IMG/VR virus record: IMGVR_UViG_3300048930_000318
Coordinates: 1-61,621 of that record
Strand: one strand, 5' to 3'
From: a virus
DNA length: 61,621 nucleotides
Under the pieces are notes generated by a model. The model was not told the origin of the DNA, did no database searches, and worked only from the letters and a program-made list of their open reading frames with translations. Positions 15,288-23,185 of this stretch are shown piece after piece. Each line of letters starts with the position of its first letter. Position 1 is the stretch's first letter. The position numbers and the translations under genes are program-made.

Positions 15288-15837
15288 CTTTTTTCCTTTT
15301 TAGCCTTAACTCAGCATACCAGCGATCTCGGTTTGGATGATCTACATGGTGAAAAGCGCCATAGTAGAGGATCGCGTTGAACATCGCCTTATGTACCCGT
15401 AAGGTACGGCGTATATCGGACTTACGTAAAGTAAAGATGTACTCCCAGATCTTATAGACGGTTTCGTCTGTAACGCGGATAGGCTCAGCCTCTTCGAGTT
15501 TTGACGCCCTCTTTGCCGCTTCGTTTCGATGTTGGTAGTACAGGTTCTCCACCCTACAATTTGTAACATCTCCGTCTTTGTATCGGACGTAGTGATCCCA
15601 AGGGCGAGGCCCGATAAAGGCATCTGCCACAAGGTTTGAGAGCAGGTAGGTTCGACTCTCCTGTATCACTCGAACACGCAGGTAGCCATCTAAACCGCTT
15701 GAGGGCTTGCGTAGTTTACCCGTCAGGAGTGACTTTACCCTCCCCATATTCGAGACTTCTAGGTATTTGGAGATCGCAGACTCTCTCCACTCTTCATTAG
15801 GGAGATTTCGGTAGGTTCTCTTGGGTGTCTTCTTCAT
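15190..15837 (-). CDS. NUMOD4/HNH-like homing endonuclease, possibly inactive
   Basis: 215 residues. Residues about 14-50 (EEWRESAISKYLEVSNMGRV, then KSLLTGK) match a NUMOD4 DNA-binding module. Residues about 64-110 (LSNLVADAFIGPRPWDHYVR, then YKDGDVTNCRVENLYY) match the HNH_3 core, but the usual NHxDG reads RYKDGD, so the catalytic His appears missing. A helical C-terminus may bind DNA. It sits between the gp46-like and gp47-like genes, overlapping both neighbours, as homing genes often invade such clusters. It could be a regulatory or degenerate derivative. Confidence 0.7.
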   Translation of the reverse strand: MKKTPKRTYRNLPNEEWRESAISKYLEVSNMGRVKSLLTGKLRKPSSGLDGYLRVRVIQESRTYLLSNLVADAFIGPRPWDHYVRYKDGDVTNCRVENLYYQHRNEAAKRASKLEEAEPIRVTDETVYKIWEYIFTLRKSDIRRTLRVHKAMFNAILYYGAFHHVDHPNRDRWYAELRLKRKKDAAKDYKIKELLELQGSNDLVQPERDSSDHRS

Positions 15838-16102
15838 CGTCTTCCAACCTCAAAGCAGCGATCACAAGGTTCTGTTTGTATAGGCGACCAACCCCTAGAG
15901 GTTTCCAGTTCTCGCCTGTGACGAAGGCTTCTCGTATCTCAACCCACCATTGATCCACACCTTTTGTAGAGGGGTTGGCCAAGTAGGACAGTACGATCTC
16001 ACCTCCATCTAGGATCGCGTGTGTAGGTATTGCGCCTTTTGGTAGTGATACGGTCTCACCCGCATAACACGAGATCAGACTGAGGTTTTGATTTCTTCCC
16101 AT
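15797..16102 (-). CDS. Protein of unknown function
   Basis: About 101 residues, not recognised. I use the ATG at 16102, with AAGGAG 11 nt upstream; a TTG at 16123 is the alternative. The product is beta-rich (GGEIVLSYLANPSTKGVDQW) with an acidic C-terminus (RLEDDEEDTQENLPKSP). It overlaps the end of the gp47-like gene and the start of the HNH-like gene. Confidence 0.6.
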   Translation of the reverse strand: MGRNQNLSLISCYAGETVSLPKGAIPTHAILDGGEIVLSYLANPSTKGVDQWWVEIREAFVTGENWKPLGVGRLYKQNLVIAALRLEDDEEDTQENLPKSP

Positions 16103-17250
16103 AGTGGCTCGATCTCCTTCCAAACCTTCTCGCCTTGTTGTGTTGACGAGGTTATGTATTTTTCAAGTAGGGTGTCTGGGTTGGATAGCTGTTCGGGTGT
16201 GGGCGCTATATCAAATTCTCTCTGCTTGTTTTGCTTGTGGATCGGTGAGAGTTTGACAGCCAAAGCACCGAGGTTCTTCAACCAAGAGACAAAGGCAGAC
16301 CAGTCGATCTCTGCATCGGTAAGGCGGATCACACGGACGATCTTACCGTAGGTTAGAAACTGTGTGCAATTTTGATAGGTTCGAGCATACTCAAGGAGAT
16401 CTTCGGTTGTCTGGATCTCTGCGGGGATCTCTACCGTTTTGAACAGTCGAGGTTGTAACGTGGTTTGGATCAGGTGTTCCCCGTAGGCGTTTCGAGAATA
16501 GATAACAGAGGGGTTAGCCTCTTCGCCGAACGAGAGGGGCATACAAGATCCGAGGCACAGGTGATCGTGTTCTTTGATGTACTGAAACTTGTGGATATGA
16601 CCGCTGATTGCGGGGTACGGCCAGTCATACACAAAGTCAGCCCCCTTGTATGGGAGTTCTTGCCCGTTGATGTTTGCACCTTTTGGGTTAAGGTGCGTGA
16701 AGGCGATAGAAACAGGTAGATCGTCGTTGAATGCGGTGTTTGTAAGGTATCCACCTGAGTCCAGTTCGGACTGGACATCGCAGACGTACTCGTCCCAAGA
16801 CTTATAGATACTCGGTGACGGGTGAGGTAAGAACAGGCAAGAGTCGATCAGTCTTGGTCGTTCGAGGATCTTCACTTTTTTGAAGGGGTACGCCGCATAT
16901 AGGCTCAAGGCTGAGTGTTCTCTTGATGTTTTGCCGTAAGCAAATGCGTCGTGGTTCCCTACCAAGATATACAAGGGGATACCTACGGACTCCCAAGCCA
17001 CAAGGAAGTCCAAGAAGATCAGTTGATCTGCTACTTCTGGCTCTGGTGTATCGAACACGTCTCCAAGATGGACAGCGAAGTGATAGCCGCCGCCTTGTGC
17101 TTGGAATAGGAACTCGTACAGCCTCTCTTCGATATGCTTGGACAGACTATACCCCGCAGACTTCTTGCCGAGGTGTGTATCTCCGATGCAGATGAAATTG
17201 GGTGAAGTTGTAGGCTTTCTCGGTGAAGGTGTGGATGTTGCGACTCTCAT
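16075..17250 (-). CDS. SbcD/Mre11-like recombination nuclease (T4 gp47-like)
   Basis: 391 residues with all calcineurin-type metallophosphoesterase motifs in order: DTHLG (24-28), GDVFD (63-67), GNHD (98-101), FTHLNPKG (about 190) and SGHIH (about 217-221). These bind two metal ions for exo- and endonuclease cleavage. The partner ATPase is the gp46-like protein at 13554-15287. The N-terminal 17 residues are Ser/Thr/Pro-rich, unusual for the family. The ATG overlaps the RecA stop codon (ATGA), indicating coupled translation of recombination functions. Confidence 0.9.
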   Translation of the reverse strand: MRVATSTPSPRKPTTSPNFICIGDTHLGKKSAGYSLSKHIEERLYEFLFQAQGGGYHFAVHLGDVFDTPEPEVADQLIFLDFLVAWESVGIPLYILVGNHDAFAYGKTSREHSALSLYAAYPFKKVKILERPRLIDSCLFLPHPSPSIYKSWDEYVCDVQSELDSGGYLTNTAFNDDLPVSIAFTHLNPKGANINGQELPYKGADFVYDWPYPAISGHIHKFQYIKEHDHLCLGSCMPLSFGEEANPSVIYSRNAYGEHLIQTTLQPRLFKTVEIPAEIQTTEDLLEYARTYQNCTQFLTYGKIVRVIRLTDAEIDWSAFVSWLKNLGALAVKLSPIHKQNKQREFDIAPTPEQLSNPDTLLEKYITSSTQQGEKVWKEIEPLWEEIKTSV

Positions 17251-18155
17251 TCATCCACCTCTTCGGCTTCTGTCTTGGAGGATGCGGATCGCAAACCTTT
17301 CTCAAAGTCGATGATCAGATCACAAGACCCAAATGGTGTATTGAGTCTGTTCTTCTCTGCGGTGACGCGAACTTTGAGACCTGCAACATACTTCTTTTTG
17401 TCCTTGGTGCGGTACACCTTACCGAGATGTTCAACACGCAGACGGAGAGAGGCATAGAATCCGATACGCTTACCGCCTACAGGCTTCGCCTTGGACTTGA
17501 AGCCTTGGGGTGAGACCTCACCCTCGTTCACTTGGTTGATAAGGTACAGAAGGTGGGGTGAACGTGGGATTAGTGCGCCAATGATCCGTAAAGCCTTGGA
17601 GATCAGTTGTGCGCGCATTTGCGCTTGGCGATCTTGGTCGAAAGTGGCGTTTGCGACCTCTGCATTTGTGGAGAGACCCGCTACCGAGTCCACCACGATC
17701 ACCATCGGGATCTCTTTGTTTGCCTCGATCAGTTTGTGCATCGTCTCGAAGACTTCCTCAACGATGTTCGAGTCCACGACCAGTAGGTTATCCGTGTTGA
17801 TCCCATAGGAGAGTGCGAGTGTACGAGAAAACTCACCTTCTGCGGTGAAGAGTACACCCATACCACCGCGCTCTTGCACCTTGGCAATAGCGTTGTAGGC
17901 AAGTGTCGTTTTACCCGTCTGAGACTCCCCAAACACTTCGATGATGCGACCCATAGGGTATCCGCGTTTGTGAGCCTCAAGAACTTCGTCAAGTTCTTCG
18001 ATACCTGTAGGTAGAAAGTGTTGAGGCTCACCTAGATCGCTTTCTGTACCTGAGAATACAGCCTCGTTTGAGAGAGCCTTTCTTGCGACTGCGGCTAGGC
18101 TTTGGATTGCGTTCTTTGTGTCGAAAGTGGCGGCTGTATTGGTCTTCTTAGCCAT
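17247..18155 (-). CDS. RecA-like recombinase
   Basis: About 302 residues (start MAKKTNT at 18155, with AAGGA 9 nt upstream). The RecA core shows Walker A GESQTGKTT (about 76-84), Walker B MVIVVDS (about 151-157), and QVNEGEVSPQGFKSKAKPVGG matching the L2 loop and following segment. It should polymerise on ssDNA and drive strand invasion, paired with the gp46/47-like nuclease and the phage SSB. It is closer to bacterial RecA than to T4 UvsX in length and motifs, but lacks RecA's full C-terminal domain; the tail is short and acidic (SKTEAEEVDE). It overlaps thyX by 8 nt. Confidence 0.9.
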   Translation of the reverse strand: MAKKTNTAATFDTKNAIQSLAAVARKALSNEAVFSGTESDLGEPQHFLPTGIEELDEVLEAHKRGYPMGRIIEVFGESQTGKTTLAYNAIAKVQERGGMGVLFTAEGEFSRTLALSYGINTDNLLVVDSNIVEEVFETMHKLIEANKEIPMVIVVDSVAGLSTNAEVANATFDQDRQAQMRAQLISKALRIIGALIPRSPHLLYLINQVNEGEVSPQGFKSKAKPVGGKRIGFYASLRLRVEHLGKVYRTKDKKKYVAGLKVRVTAEKNRLNTPFGSCDLIIDFEKGLRSASSKTEAEEVDE

Positions 18156-19134
18156 TATCTTCATCCTTGTTTTCTCGAAAGAATTTGTCGAGTATATCCT
18201 CGTTGGCGGAGTCGTGGATCTGCTTCTCTTCTGCTACCTGCTCCATCATCTGAGCAAAAAGACCAAGGCGCTCCATCTTTTTGATAAGGTCTTGGGTCTT
18301 TGTGCTTTTCTGGTTCCAAGAGAGCGCGCGATCCAAAACACCCATCTTTTTTAGGTGACTGGAAAGATGTTCGCTTGCCATCATTTTTGAGATCAGGACT
18401 GTTTCATCGAAGGAAAGTTTGAGAGCCTTGAGGGTGTGGTTCTCGAAAGCGGCCCAAGTGTAGGGAACCCAGAGACGGACGATCTCTTTGATGGCTTCGG
18501 CGTAGTCTCGGATCTCCTTCTGGGCGTGTGAGTCGAGGCGTTGTTGAAGGAAGCCAAGAAGGTTACGGAGATCCATCTTCCACACGATCTCGGTGTAGTT
18601 GGAGACGGGGAGTACCATACGGGCCATCTCTCTCGCGGTATCGTAGTGCAGAAGATCGTTGTAGGCGTTATGGGAGGCTTCCAGAGACTCGCTATAGGTA
18701 AGGTCTTGCTTCTCTCTCAGTTCGTCTCCTGCGTAGTGGGAGACCTGTTTATTTGGACTTGTGTTAACCCTCCACTCTTCTGGGTGGTAGTAGAGATCCA
18801 CAGCCTCGGAGTAGCGCAAGGACATCTCATTCAGTTTTGCCGTGCGATGCCGAACCCACTGGCGCATAATGAAGATCGGCAGTCGGATGTTGAACTTGAT
18901 ACTACACATCTCAAAAGGAGATGCGTGACCATTCCGCCAGAGGTAGTCAATCAAAGCCCCCGTGTCTTGGCGTTTGGTCGTACCCTTTCCGTAGGACATA
19001 CGGGCGGCATCCTCGATGTCCCGATCCTCACCCATCCAATCCAATAAACGGATATAGCCTACATCGTGGATCTTGATCTCCACGCCACGTAAGGCTTCAA
19101 GTGTATGTTCTTTGATCTGTTCGACTCGGATCAT
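18148..19134 (-). CDS. thyX: FAD-dependent thymidylate synthase
   Basis: 328 residues. The ThyX signature RHR-x7-S is present as RHRTAKLNEMS (95-105), followed by LRYSE. LPVSNYTEIVWKMDLRNLLG, then QQRLDSHAQKEIRDYA, matches the nucleotide/FAD-binding C-terminal half. It makes dTMP from dUMP using methylene-tetrahydrofolate and NADPH. The last 80 residues extend beyond a typical ThyX (about 220-250 residues) as a charged helical tail of unknown role. It works with the reductase in phage DNA precursor synthesis. Confidence 0.93.
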   Translation of the reverse strand: MIRVEQIKEHTLEALRGVEIKIHDVGYIRLLDWMGEDRDIEDAARMSYGKGTTKRQDTGALIDYLWRNGHASPFEMCSIKFNIRLPIFIMRQWVRHRTAKLNEMSLRYSEAVDLYYHPEEWRVNTSPNKQVSHYAGDELREKQDLTYSESLEASHNAYNDLLHYDTAREMARMVLPVSNYTEIVWKMDLRNLLGFLQQRLDSHAQKEIRDYAEAIKEIVRLWVPYTWAAFENHTLKALKLSFDETVLISKMMASEHLSSHLKKMGVLDRALSWNQKSTKTQDLIKKMERLGLFAQMMEQVAEEKQIHDSANEDILDKFFRENKDEDNG

Positions 19135-20006
19135 TTCTTCAATAACTCCATAGTTCTGATTTCTTCTGGTGTAAGGTGTGAAACTTCACAAGCTGAAACA
19201 ACATCCCAAGAACGGCGATCCCATTGGTGGGCGACACTTTGGATGATACCGTCCTTTTCCTCTTCTGATAGAAGGATGGGAGGTGTCAGGCGCATAAGGA
19301 TGTTGTTGCGTTCAAGGATCTCTACTGTCTCTTCTCGGCTGTTTTTGCCGAGTCCATCTGCGGTATAGACGTAATCAAAGAGATCGGTGAAGGTGTCGTA
19401 GTGGATAGCGATCTTCTCTGCGCTCTTGGGGCCAACACCTGCGATACCTTTGATGTTGTCTGATGGATCTCCTGTGAGGATCTTCATCATAAGAAACTGC
19501 TCAGGCGTACAAGCATAGCGCAGAAGATCGCCTTTGAATGTGGTCACGTCTGTCTTTGTGTTTGTGAGTTGGTAGAGATCCCGATCACCAGAGACAACGA
19601 TCACGTTGCCTTTGATCTTCTCACAGATCGCAGCTACAGCATCATCAGCCTCCATACCATTTTCATAGATAACGATATAGGGTGAGTGATGTAGGATCTC
19701 TCGTGATCGCCTTGCAACCTCTACCACGGTCTCTTTGAGATCAGATTCTTTGCGTTGTGCTTTGTATTCTGGGTAGATGGCTTTGCGTCGGTCTTTACCA
19801 TTTGGGCCATCGAAGACGCAGATAATACGGTTTGCGTAGAAAGGGGGGCGATTGAGGTACTGCAAGATGCTAGTAACAGAAGCCTCAACAGGTGCAGGTG
19901 CGTTACGGTAGGCGTGGGCCTTGATATAGATAAGGCCGCTCATATCAACAATAGCGTATGTTTTGGTATTGTGGGGCTGCGTTTGTGTGTTTGCGGCGGT
20001 TTGCAT
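19131..20006 (-). CDS. 5'-3' exonuclease / flap endonuclease (T4 RNase H or PolA-exo type)
   Basis: About 291 residues from the ATG at 20006 (AAAGG upstream); the frame continues upstream through another gene but is not coding there. PIN-type core: YAIVDMSGLIY, CVFDGPNGKDRRKAIYPEYK, NGMEADDAVA and VVSGDRDLYQL supply the acidic metal ligands. The helix-hairpin-helix region (GDPSDNIKGIAGVGPKSAEK) binds DNA. It should remove RNA primers and 5' flaps, complementing the phage polymerase, which carries a 3'-5' exonuclease but no 5'-3' domain. The stop overlaps the thyX start. Confidence 0.9.
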   Translation of the reverse strand: MQTAANTQTQPHNTKTYAIVDMSGLIYIKAHAYRNAPAPVEASVTSILQYLNRPPFYANRIICVFDGPNGKDRRKAIYPEYKAQRKESDLKETVVEVARRSREILHHSPYIVIYENGMEADDAVAAICEKIKGNVIVVSGDRDLYQLTNTKTDVTTFKGDLLRYACTPEQFLMMKILTGDPSDNIKGIAGVGPKSAEKIAIHYDTFTDLFDYVYTADGLGKNSREETVEILERNNILMRLTPPILLSEEEKDGIIQSVAHQWDRRSWDVVSACEVSHLTPEEIRTMELLKK

Positions 20007-20038
20007 CTTTGTGTACCTTTTGCGTTTGATGTTGTGTG

Positions 20039-20311
20039 CTATTGGGGTTTGAATACTTTGGCGAGGTTTTCCTTGTGGGTGAGCATATACATGATAGATG
20101 TACCGAACAAGTGGGCCAAGGTTTGAAGGCGATTGATGCCGATGTCCTTGAATTCTCCACGTTCGATCTTCATGTATGTTTGCCACTGTAGCCCAATGGA
20201 CTCTGCGGCCCGTTTTGATGGTACTTTTGCGGCTTGTCGAAAGTGTCGGATCACCATACCCCAATGCGGGTTGGTGTCTTTATCTTTTGTCTCTTCTTGG
20301 TTCTCTGTCAT
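20039..20311 (-). CDS. Xre/Cro-type helix-turn-helix regulator
   Basis: About 90 residues from MTENQEETK (20311). A classic HTH_XRE fold: WGMVIRHFRQAAKVPSKRAA, then ESIGLQWQTYMKIERGEFKD, and INRLQTLAHLFGTSIMYML. The QWQTYMKIERGE segment is the recognition-helix region. It is expected to bind an operator as a dimer; the target is unknown, and the perfect palindrome at 1334-1363 is one possibility. It sits between the SSB and exonuclease genes, an unusual place for a regulator. Confidence 0.85.
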   Translation of the reverse strand: MTENQEETKDKDTNPHWGMVIRHFRQAAKVPSKRAAESIGLQWQTYMKIERGEFKDIGINRLQTLAHLFGTSIMYMLTHKENLAKVFKPQ

Positions 20312-20392
20312 GTTTTTACCTATGGGGGTTAAAAGTTGGGGAGGGTGGGGCATCCTTGCCCCGTCTTTGCTTCCTTGCTTGGATGTAGGAGA

Positions 20393-21139
20393 TCAGAAAG
20401 GTATATCCGTATCTGTGTCGGGTGTGGTATCCTCGAAGCCATCATGACTACCGCCAGAACCGCCGCCCGTATAAGAGCCGTTGCCTTCTTTTGGCTTCTT
20501 AGCGAAGGGGTCTTCGTTGTTGACGATAGCAGTACGGATAGCAGCATTATCGGAGGAACGAAGTTCGGGATGTTCGTTAAGGTCTCCGATCTGGTTCAAG
20601 AAGTCCATAGTGAAGAGGCTGGAAAGATCGCGTTCTTCACCAAAAGAGATCCCGTAGCGAATACCTTTGGGGGTGTCGCGTTTTGTGATGCAGAGGGGAC
20701 GCATAGCCGAGGGTTGGGACGGGTCAAACTGATCATTCATCATGTCTTCAATGATGGAATTGTATGCTCCGCTTGGGACTTGAAGGATCTTGAGATCGTC
20801 TTCGATGGAGAGTTCTGTACGACCCTTGATCGCATCACGAGACACGACCCAAAAGTAACCCACTGTCTTGCTACGCCACTTGTCTTCTGTGACCTTATCG
20901 TTTTTGCGCTGGGCTTCGGCCACAGCTTGACAGCCGTAGCAAGGCTTACCTTCCGTCTTCTTGGGGCAGATGTATTTTCCGTGACGGGCGCGGTCTGCGG
21001 AGATACCGAGGTTAGGATTACGAACGAGATAGAACCAGTTGGAGCCTTTGACCAGTCGTGCGAATAGACCTGCGCGGTCTTGTTCGAGTTTTGCTTTGGT
21101 TTGTTTGAGATCACCGAAGATACTTTTCATCTCAGTCAT
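20393..21139 (-). CDS. Single-stranded DNA-binding protein (gp32-like)
   Basis: 248 residues. A zinc-binding cluster (CPKKTEGKPCYGC, C58/C67/C70, with H53 as a possible fourth ligand) sits within an OB-fold-like core, as in T4 gp32. The C-terminus is a Gly/Ser-rich linker ending in an acidic tip, DTTPDTDTDIPF, the typical tail by which SSBs recruit partners. It coats ssDNA and should cooperate with RecA, the polymerase and helicases encoded nearby. An alternative start is the third-codon ATG at 21130. Confidence 0.82.
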   Translation of the reverse strand: MTEMKSIFGDLKQTKAKLEQDRAGLFARLVKGSNWFYLVRNPNLGISADRARHGKYICPKKTEGKPCYGCQAVAEAQRKNDKVTEDKWRSKTVGYFWVVSRDAIKGRTELSIEDDLKILQVPSGAYNSIIEDMMNDQFDPSQPSAMRPLCITKRDTPKGIRYGISFGEERDLSSLFTMDFLNQIGDLNEHPELRSSDNAAIRTAIVNNEDPFAKKPKEGNGSYTGGGSGGSHDGFEDTTPDTDTDIPF

Positions 21140-21623
21140 TGTCTTCTTCGCTTTCTTTTGTTACAAATGCGTTCACGTCTTCCGTTGTGAACTTTGGCTT
21201 GCGTGGTCTTTGGTGAGGTATCGCTGGTGTCTTTGTTAGGTAGTTGCCTAACTCGTTTCGCCGCATAGGGCCGAGTTGTTGTAGCATTTCCTTCTTAACG
21301 ACTAGCGCCTCTTTTGCCACAGATAAGATGTCCTTGTCGCGTTTTGCTTCGTTGAGTTGTTTTAAGACCTCTTCGTGTCTTTCCTGTAGGCGGATATAGG
21401 CTTTGGCTTCCGCCTCTTTGCATGATGCTCCAATCTCCTTCTTGGCTTCAAAGTACAACTGGCTGTACTCTAATTCATATACGGCTTCTGCGTGTCGTAA
21501 CGTGTCACACGCCCTAGCATATTGGTAGGCTAGTCGTGCGTAGGATGCGGCCATCTGCTCGAACTCTGATTCAAGATCCGAGGTGACGATCAGCATCTCT
21601 TGGATGTCTGCTTCTGTGATCAT
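21132..21623 (-). CDS. Coiled-coil protein of unknown function
   Basis: 163 residues, helical almost throughout: a long coiled coil at about residues 1-115 (SDLESEFEQMAASYARLAYQ; ERHEEVLKQLNEAKRDKDIL). A short proline-containing basic segment follows (TPAIPHQRPRKPKFTTEDV). No catalytic motif. It overlaps both neighbours by a few nt and precedes the SSB gene, so it may be a structural or replication-accessory protein. Not recognised. Confidence 0.65.
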   Translation of the reverse strand: MITEADIQEMLIVTSDLESEFEQMAASYARLAYQYARACDTLRHAEAVYELEYSQLYFEAKKEIGASCKEAEAKAYIRLQERHEEVLKQLNEAKRDKDILSVAKEALVVKKEMLQQLGPMRRNELGNYLTKTPAIPHQRPRKPKFTTEDVNAFVTKESEEDND

Positions 21624-22216
21624 TAAAAGTGTCCATCGTCGTTTAGGCGAGACGTGCGGTTTGGGTCTCGACCGCCGCTAAGGTGTGTCTCTGTTGAGCG
21701 TTCGTATGGTGTATCAACCAACCGCACATCATCAGGCCCGTAGTTACGGGCGAAAACCATACAGTTACCGTTACGCAATCTTCGCGCAAAAAACAGCCCA
21801 ACGTGACCTAGACACCCGTTCTTACCGAACCACTCCCCGCCCCAGAACAGTTTGGGGAGTTCCTTGATCTCTTCTTCGGTAAGAGGGCGATCTTTCATCG
21901 AAGCGATCTTCTCGTTACGGGCATCTTCCTCTTCTTTTGCCTTGCGTCCAGCTTCTGTTTCTTCCTCTTGCACCTTCGCAATAGCCACAGAAGAGATAGC
22001 CTTCACCTTTTCACCGTCTCGCCACACCTTACAACCATGTTTTGCTGCAAAGTAGTGTGCCTCAGATGTAGTCTCCACGACTGTCTGTTCTTGCGCTACA
22101 CCAGACTCGTAGCGAATAGATACCCAATACCCACCATAGTAACGCTCGACGATTGTGGCGTATGGGTAGCTAAATTCAAGTTCTGGCTTTTGGTTCTTCT
22201 TGTTTTTCTTGCTCAT
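21623..22216 (-). CDS. Protein of unknown function
   Basis: About 197 residues from MSKKNKKN (22216), preceded by GAAAGGG. Lys-rich start, a beta-rich first third (YPYATIVERYYGGYWVSIRY), a charged helix (EEETEAGRKAKEEEDARNEK), then a Gly/Trp-containing domain (ELPKLFWGGEWFGKNGCLGH) and a hydrophilic Arg/Asn-rich tail. Not recognised. The ribosome-site context GAAAGGGTAAAACC is identical to that after the hexapeptide gene's paralogue at 42.7 kb. Confidence 0.6.
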   Translation of the reverse strand: MSKKNKKNQKPELEFSYPYATIVERYYGGYWVSIRYESGVAQEQTVVETTSEAHYFAAKHGCKVWRDGEKVKAISSVAIAKVQEEETEAGRKAKEEEDARNEKIASMKDRPLTEEEIKELPKLFWGGEWFGKNGCLGHVGLFFARRLRNGNCMVFARNYGPDDVRLVDTPYERSTETHLSGGRDPNRTSRLNDDGHF

Positions 22217-22220
22217 GGTT

Positions 22221-22871
22221 TTACCCTTTCTGGTTTGTTGCTTCACGGTAGGCGATCATACCAAGGATAATACTCCTATACAATTCGATTTCTGTATCAG
22301 ATAGTCCCTCTTCTTTTGCGATTTTTTCTCCATGCTCTTTCCACACCTCAAAGGTGTGAACTTGACACCCCACAGAGATATGAGAGTCAGAGCAGGTGAT
22401 GATATAGCGGTACAAATTAGCATACATAACAGACTCGGTACACAACATATCACCAAAGACACAAGCATTATCATAGACACGAGCCTTACCAGAGACACGG
22501 GCATTATCACATACACTGGCATCACCATAAACACAGGCATTATCATAGACACTGGCATTATCACATACACGAGCCTTACCAAAGACACAGGCATAACCAA
22601 AGACACGAGCATTACCAAAAACAAGCCCATCATCATAGACATAGGCATTATCATAGACACAGGCATCACCAAAGACACGAGCAGCACCAAAGACACGGGC
22701 ATCACCATAGACACAGGCATTATCAAAGATAAAGCAATTGCCATCATGTGAGAGGTTATATTCTTTCTCGATCCAACCTCCCACAAGACCGTCTGAGATT
22801 CGGCGGACTCTCTTTAGAGTCCTATCGAAGATTTGCTTCTCTTCACCTGTAAATTCATATTTTCGTGTCAC
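22221..22871 (-). CDS. Hexapeptide-repeat (beta-helix) protein, copy 1
   Basis: About 216 residues, starting at GTG (22871): the paralogue at 42072 begins with the same TRKYEFTGEEK sequence at an ATG. Residues about 50-150 are roughly 16 tandem six-residue units of the form (V-F/Y-G/D-N/D-A-R/S/C), the pattern of a left-handed beta helix. The N-terminal cap (RRISDGLVGGWIEKEYNLSH) and C-terminal domain (IITCSDSHISVGCQVHTFEV, then WKEHGEKIAKEE) are conserved with copy 2. Function unknown; such folds occur in scaffolding and acyltransferase-like proteins, but no active site is visible. Confidence 0.8.
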   Translation of the reverse strand: MTRKYEFTGEEKQIFDRTLKRVRRISDGLVGGWIEKEYNLSHDGNCFIFDNACVYGDARVFGAARVFGDACVYDNAYVYDDGLVFGNARVFGYACVFGKARVCDNASVYDNACVYGDASVCDNARVSGKARVYDNACVFGDMLCTESVMYANLYRYIITCSDSHISVGCQVHTFEVWKEHGEKIAKEEGLSDTEIELYRSIILGMIAYREATNQKG

Positions 22872-22893
22872 GGTTTTACCCTTTCTGGTTTGC

Positions 22894-22910
22894 GTGATCT
22901 TCTTGATCAC
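22894..22910 (-). promoter_or_regulatory. Leader hairpin/operator GTGATC-N5-GATCAC
   Basis: Same 6+5+6 hairpin as at 3133-3149 and 42032-42048, 15 nt downstream of the -10 at 22925-22930. Confidence 0.5.
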
Positions 22911-22924
22911 CGAGGATGTTTTAT

Positions 22925-22953
22925 GTTCTACACCAAGAAAGAGATCCTGTCAA
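22925..22953 (-). promoter_or_regulatory. Sigma-70-like promoter, leftward
   Basis: TTGACA (22948-22953), 17 bp, TAGAAC (22925-22930). Spacer and flanks are nearly identical to the promoter of the paralogous gene at 41990-42018. Confidence 0.65.
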
Positions 22954-22962
22954 CAACTATCT

Positions 22963-23175
22963 TCAATCATCATCTTCTTCTTGATGGATGCACATAGCAA
23001 CAGAAGACCAGAAGCCTTTACCGCGATCTTGATAGTGGGAGATACATGCCGAGGATCGGTTGTAGTCCAAATAGAAACCAAACACGAGAAGGACTACAAT
23101 TGCGATGGATAGGATCACCGCAGTCATATACAGGATAACGGCATCCAACCAGACTCGAAATCGGCTCTTACGCAT
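22963..23175 (-). CDS. Small single-pass membrane protein
   Basis: About 70 residues from MRKSRFRVWLD (23175), which has GGTGAG upstream; the longer frame would overlap the clamp gene. A basic N-terminus is followed by a long hydrophobic helix (VILYMTAVILSIAIVVLLVF). The remainder has two cysteines (SSACISHY, VAMCIHQ) and an acidic end. Topology is probably N-in. Function not recognised. Confidence 0.6.
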   Translation of the reverse strand: MRKSRFRVWLDAVILYMTAVILSIAIVVLLVFGFYLDYNRSSACISHYQDRGKGFWSSVAMCIHQEEDDD

Positions 23176-23185
23176 TTTTCTCACC

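Noticed and set aside
20346-20362. GGGGC/GCCCC hairpin after the SSB gene as terminator
   Set aside because: Short stem and no T-run in either direction; the adjacent genes appear to be one operon.
22332-22751. Long frames on the strand opposite the hexapeptide-repeat genes (also 42085-42687 and 42147-42428)
   Set aside because: The 18-bp repeats leave several frames open; the products are Met/Leu/Val or Ile/Thr/Asp strings without the conserved terminal domains.
22332-22751. CRISPR-like regular repeats
   Set aside because: Repeats are contiguous in-frame coding hexapeptides without spacers; no CRISPR array seen in the window.
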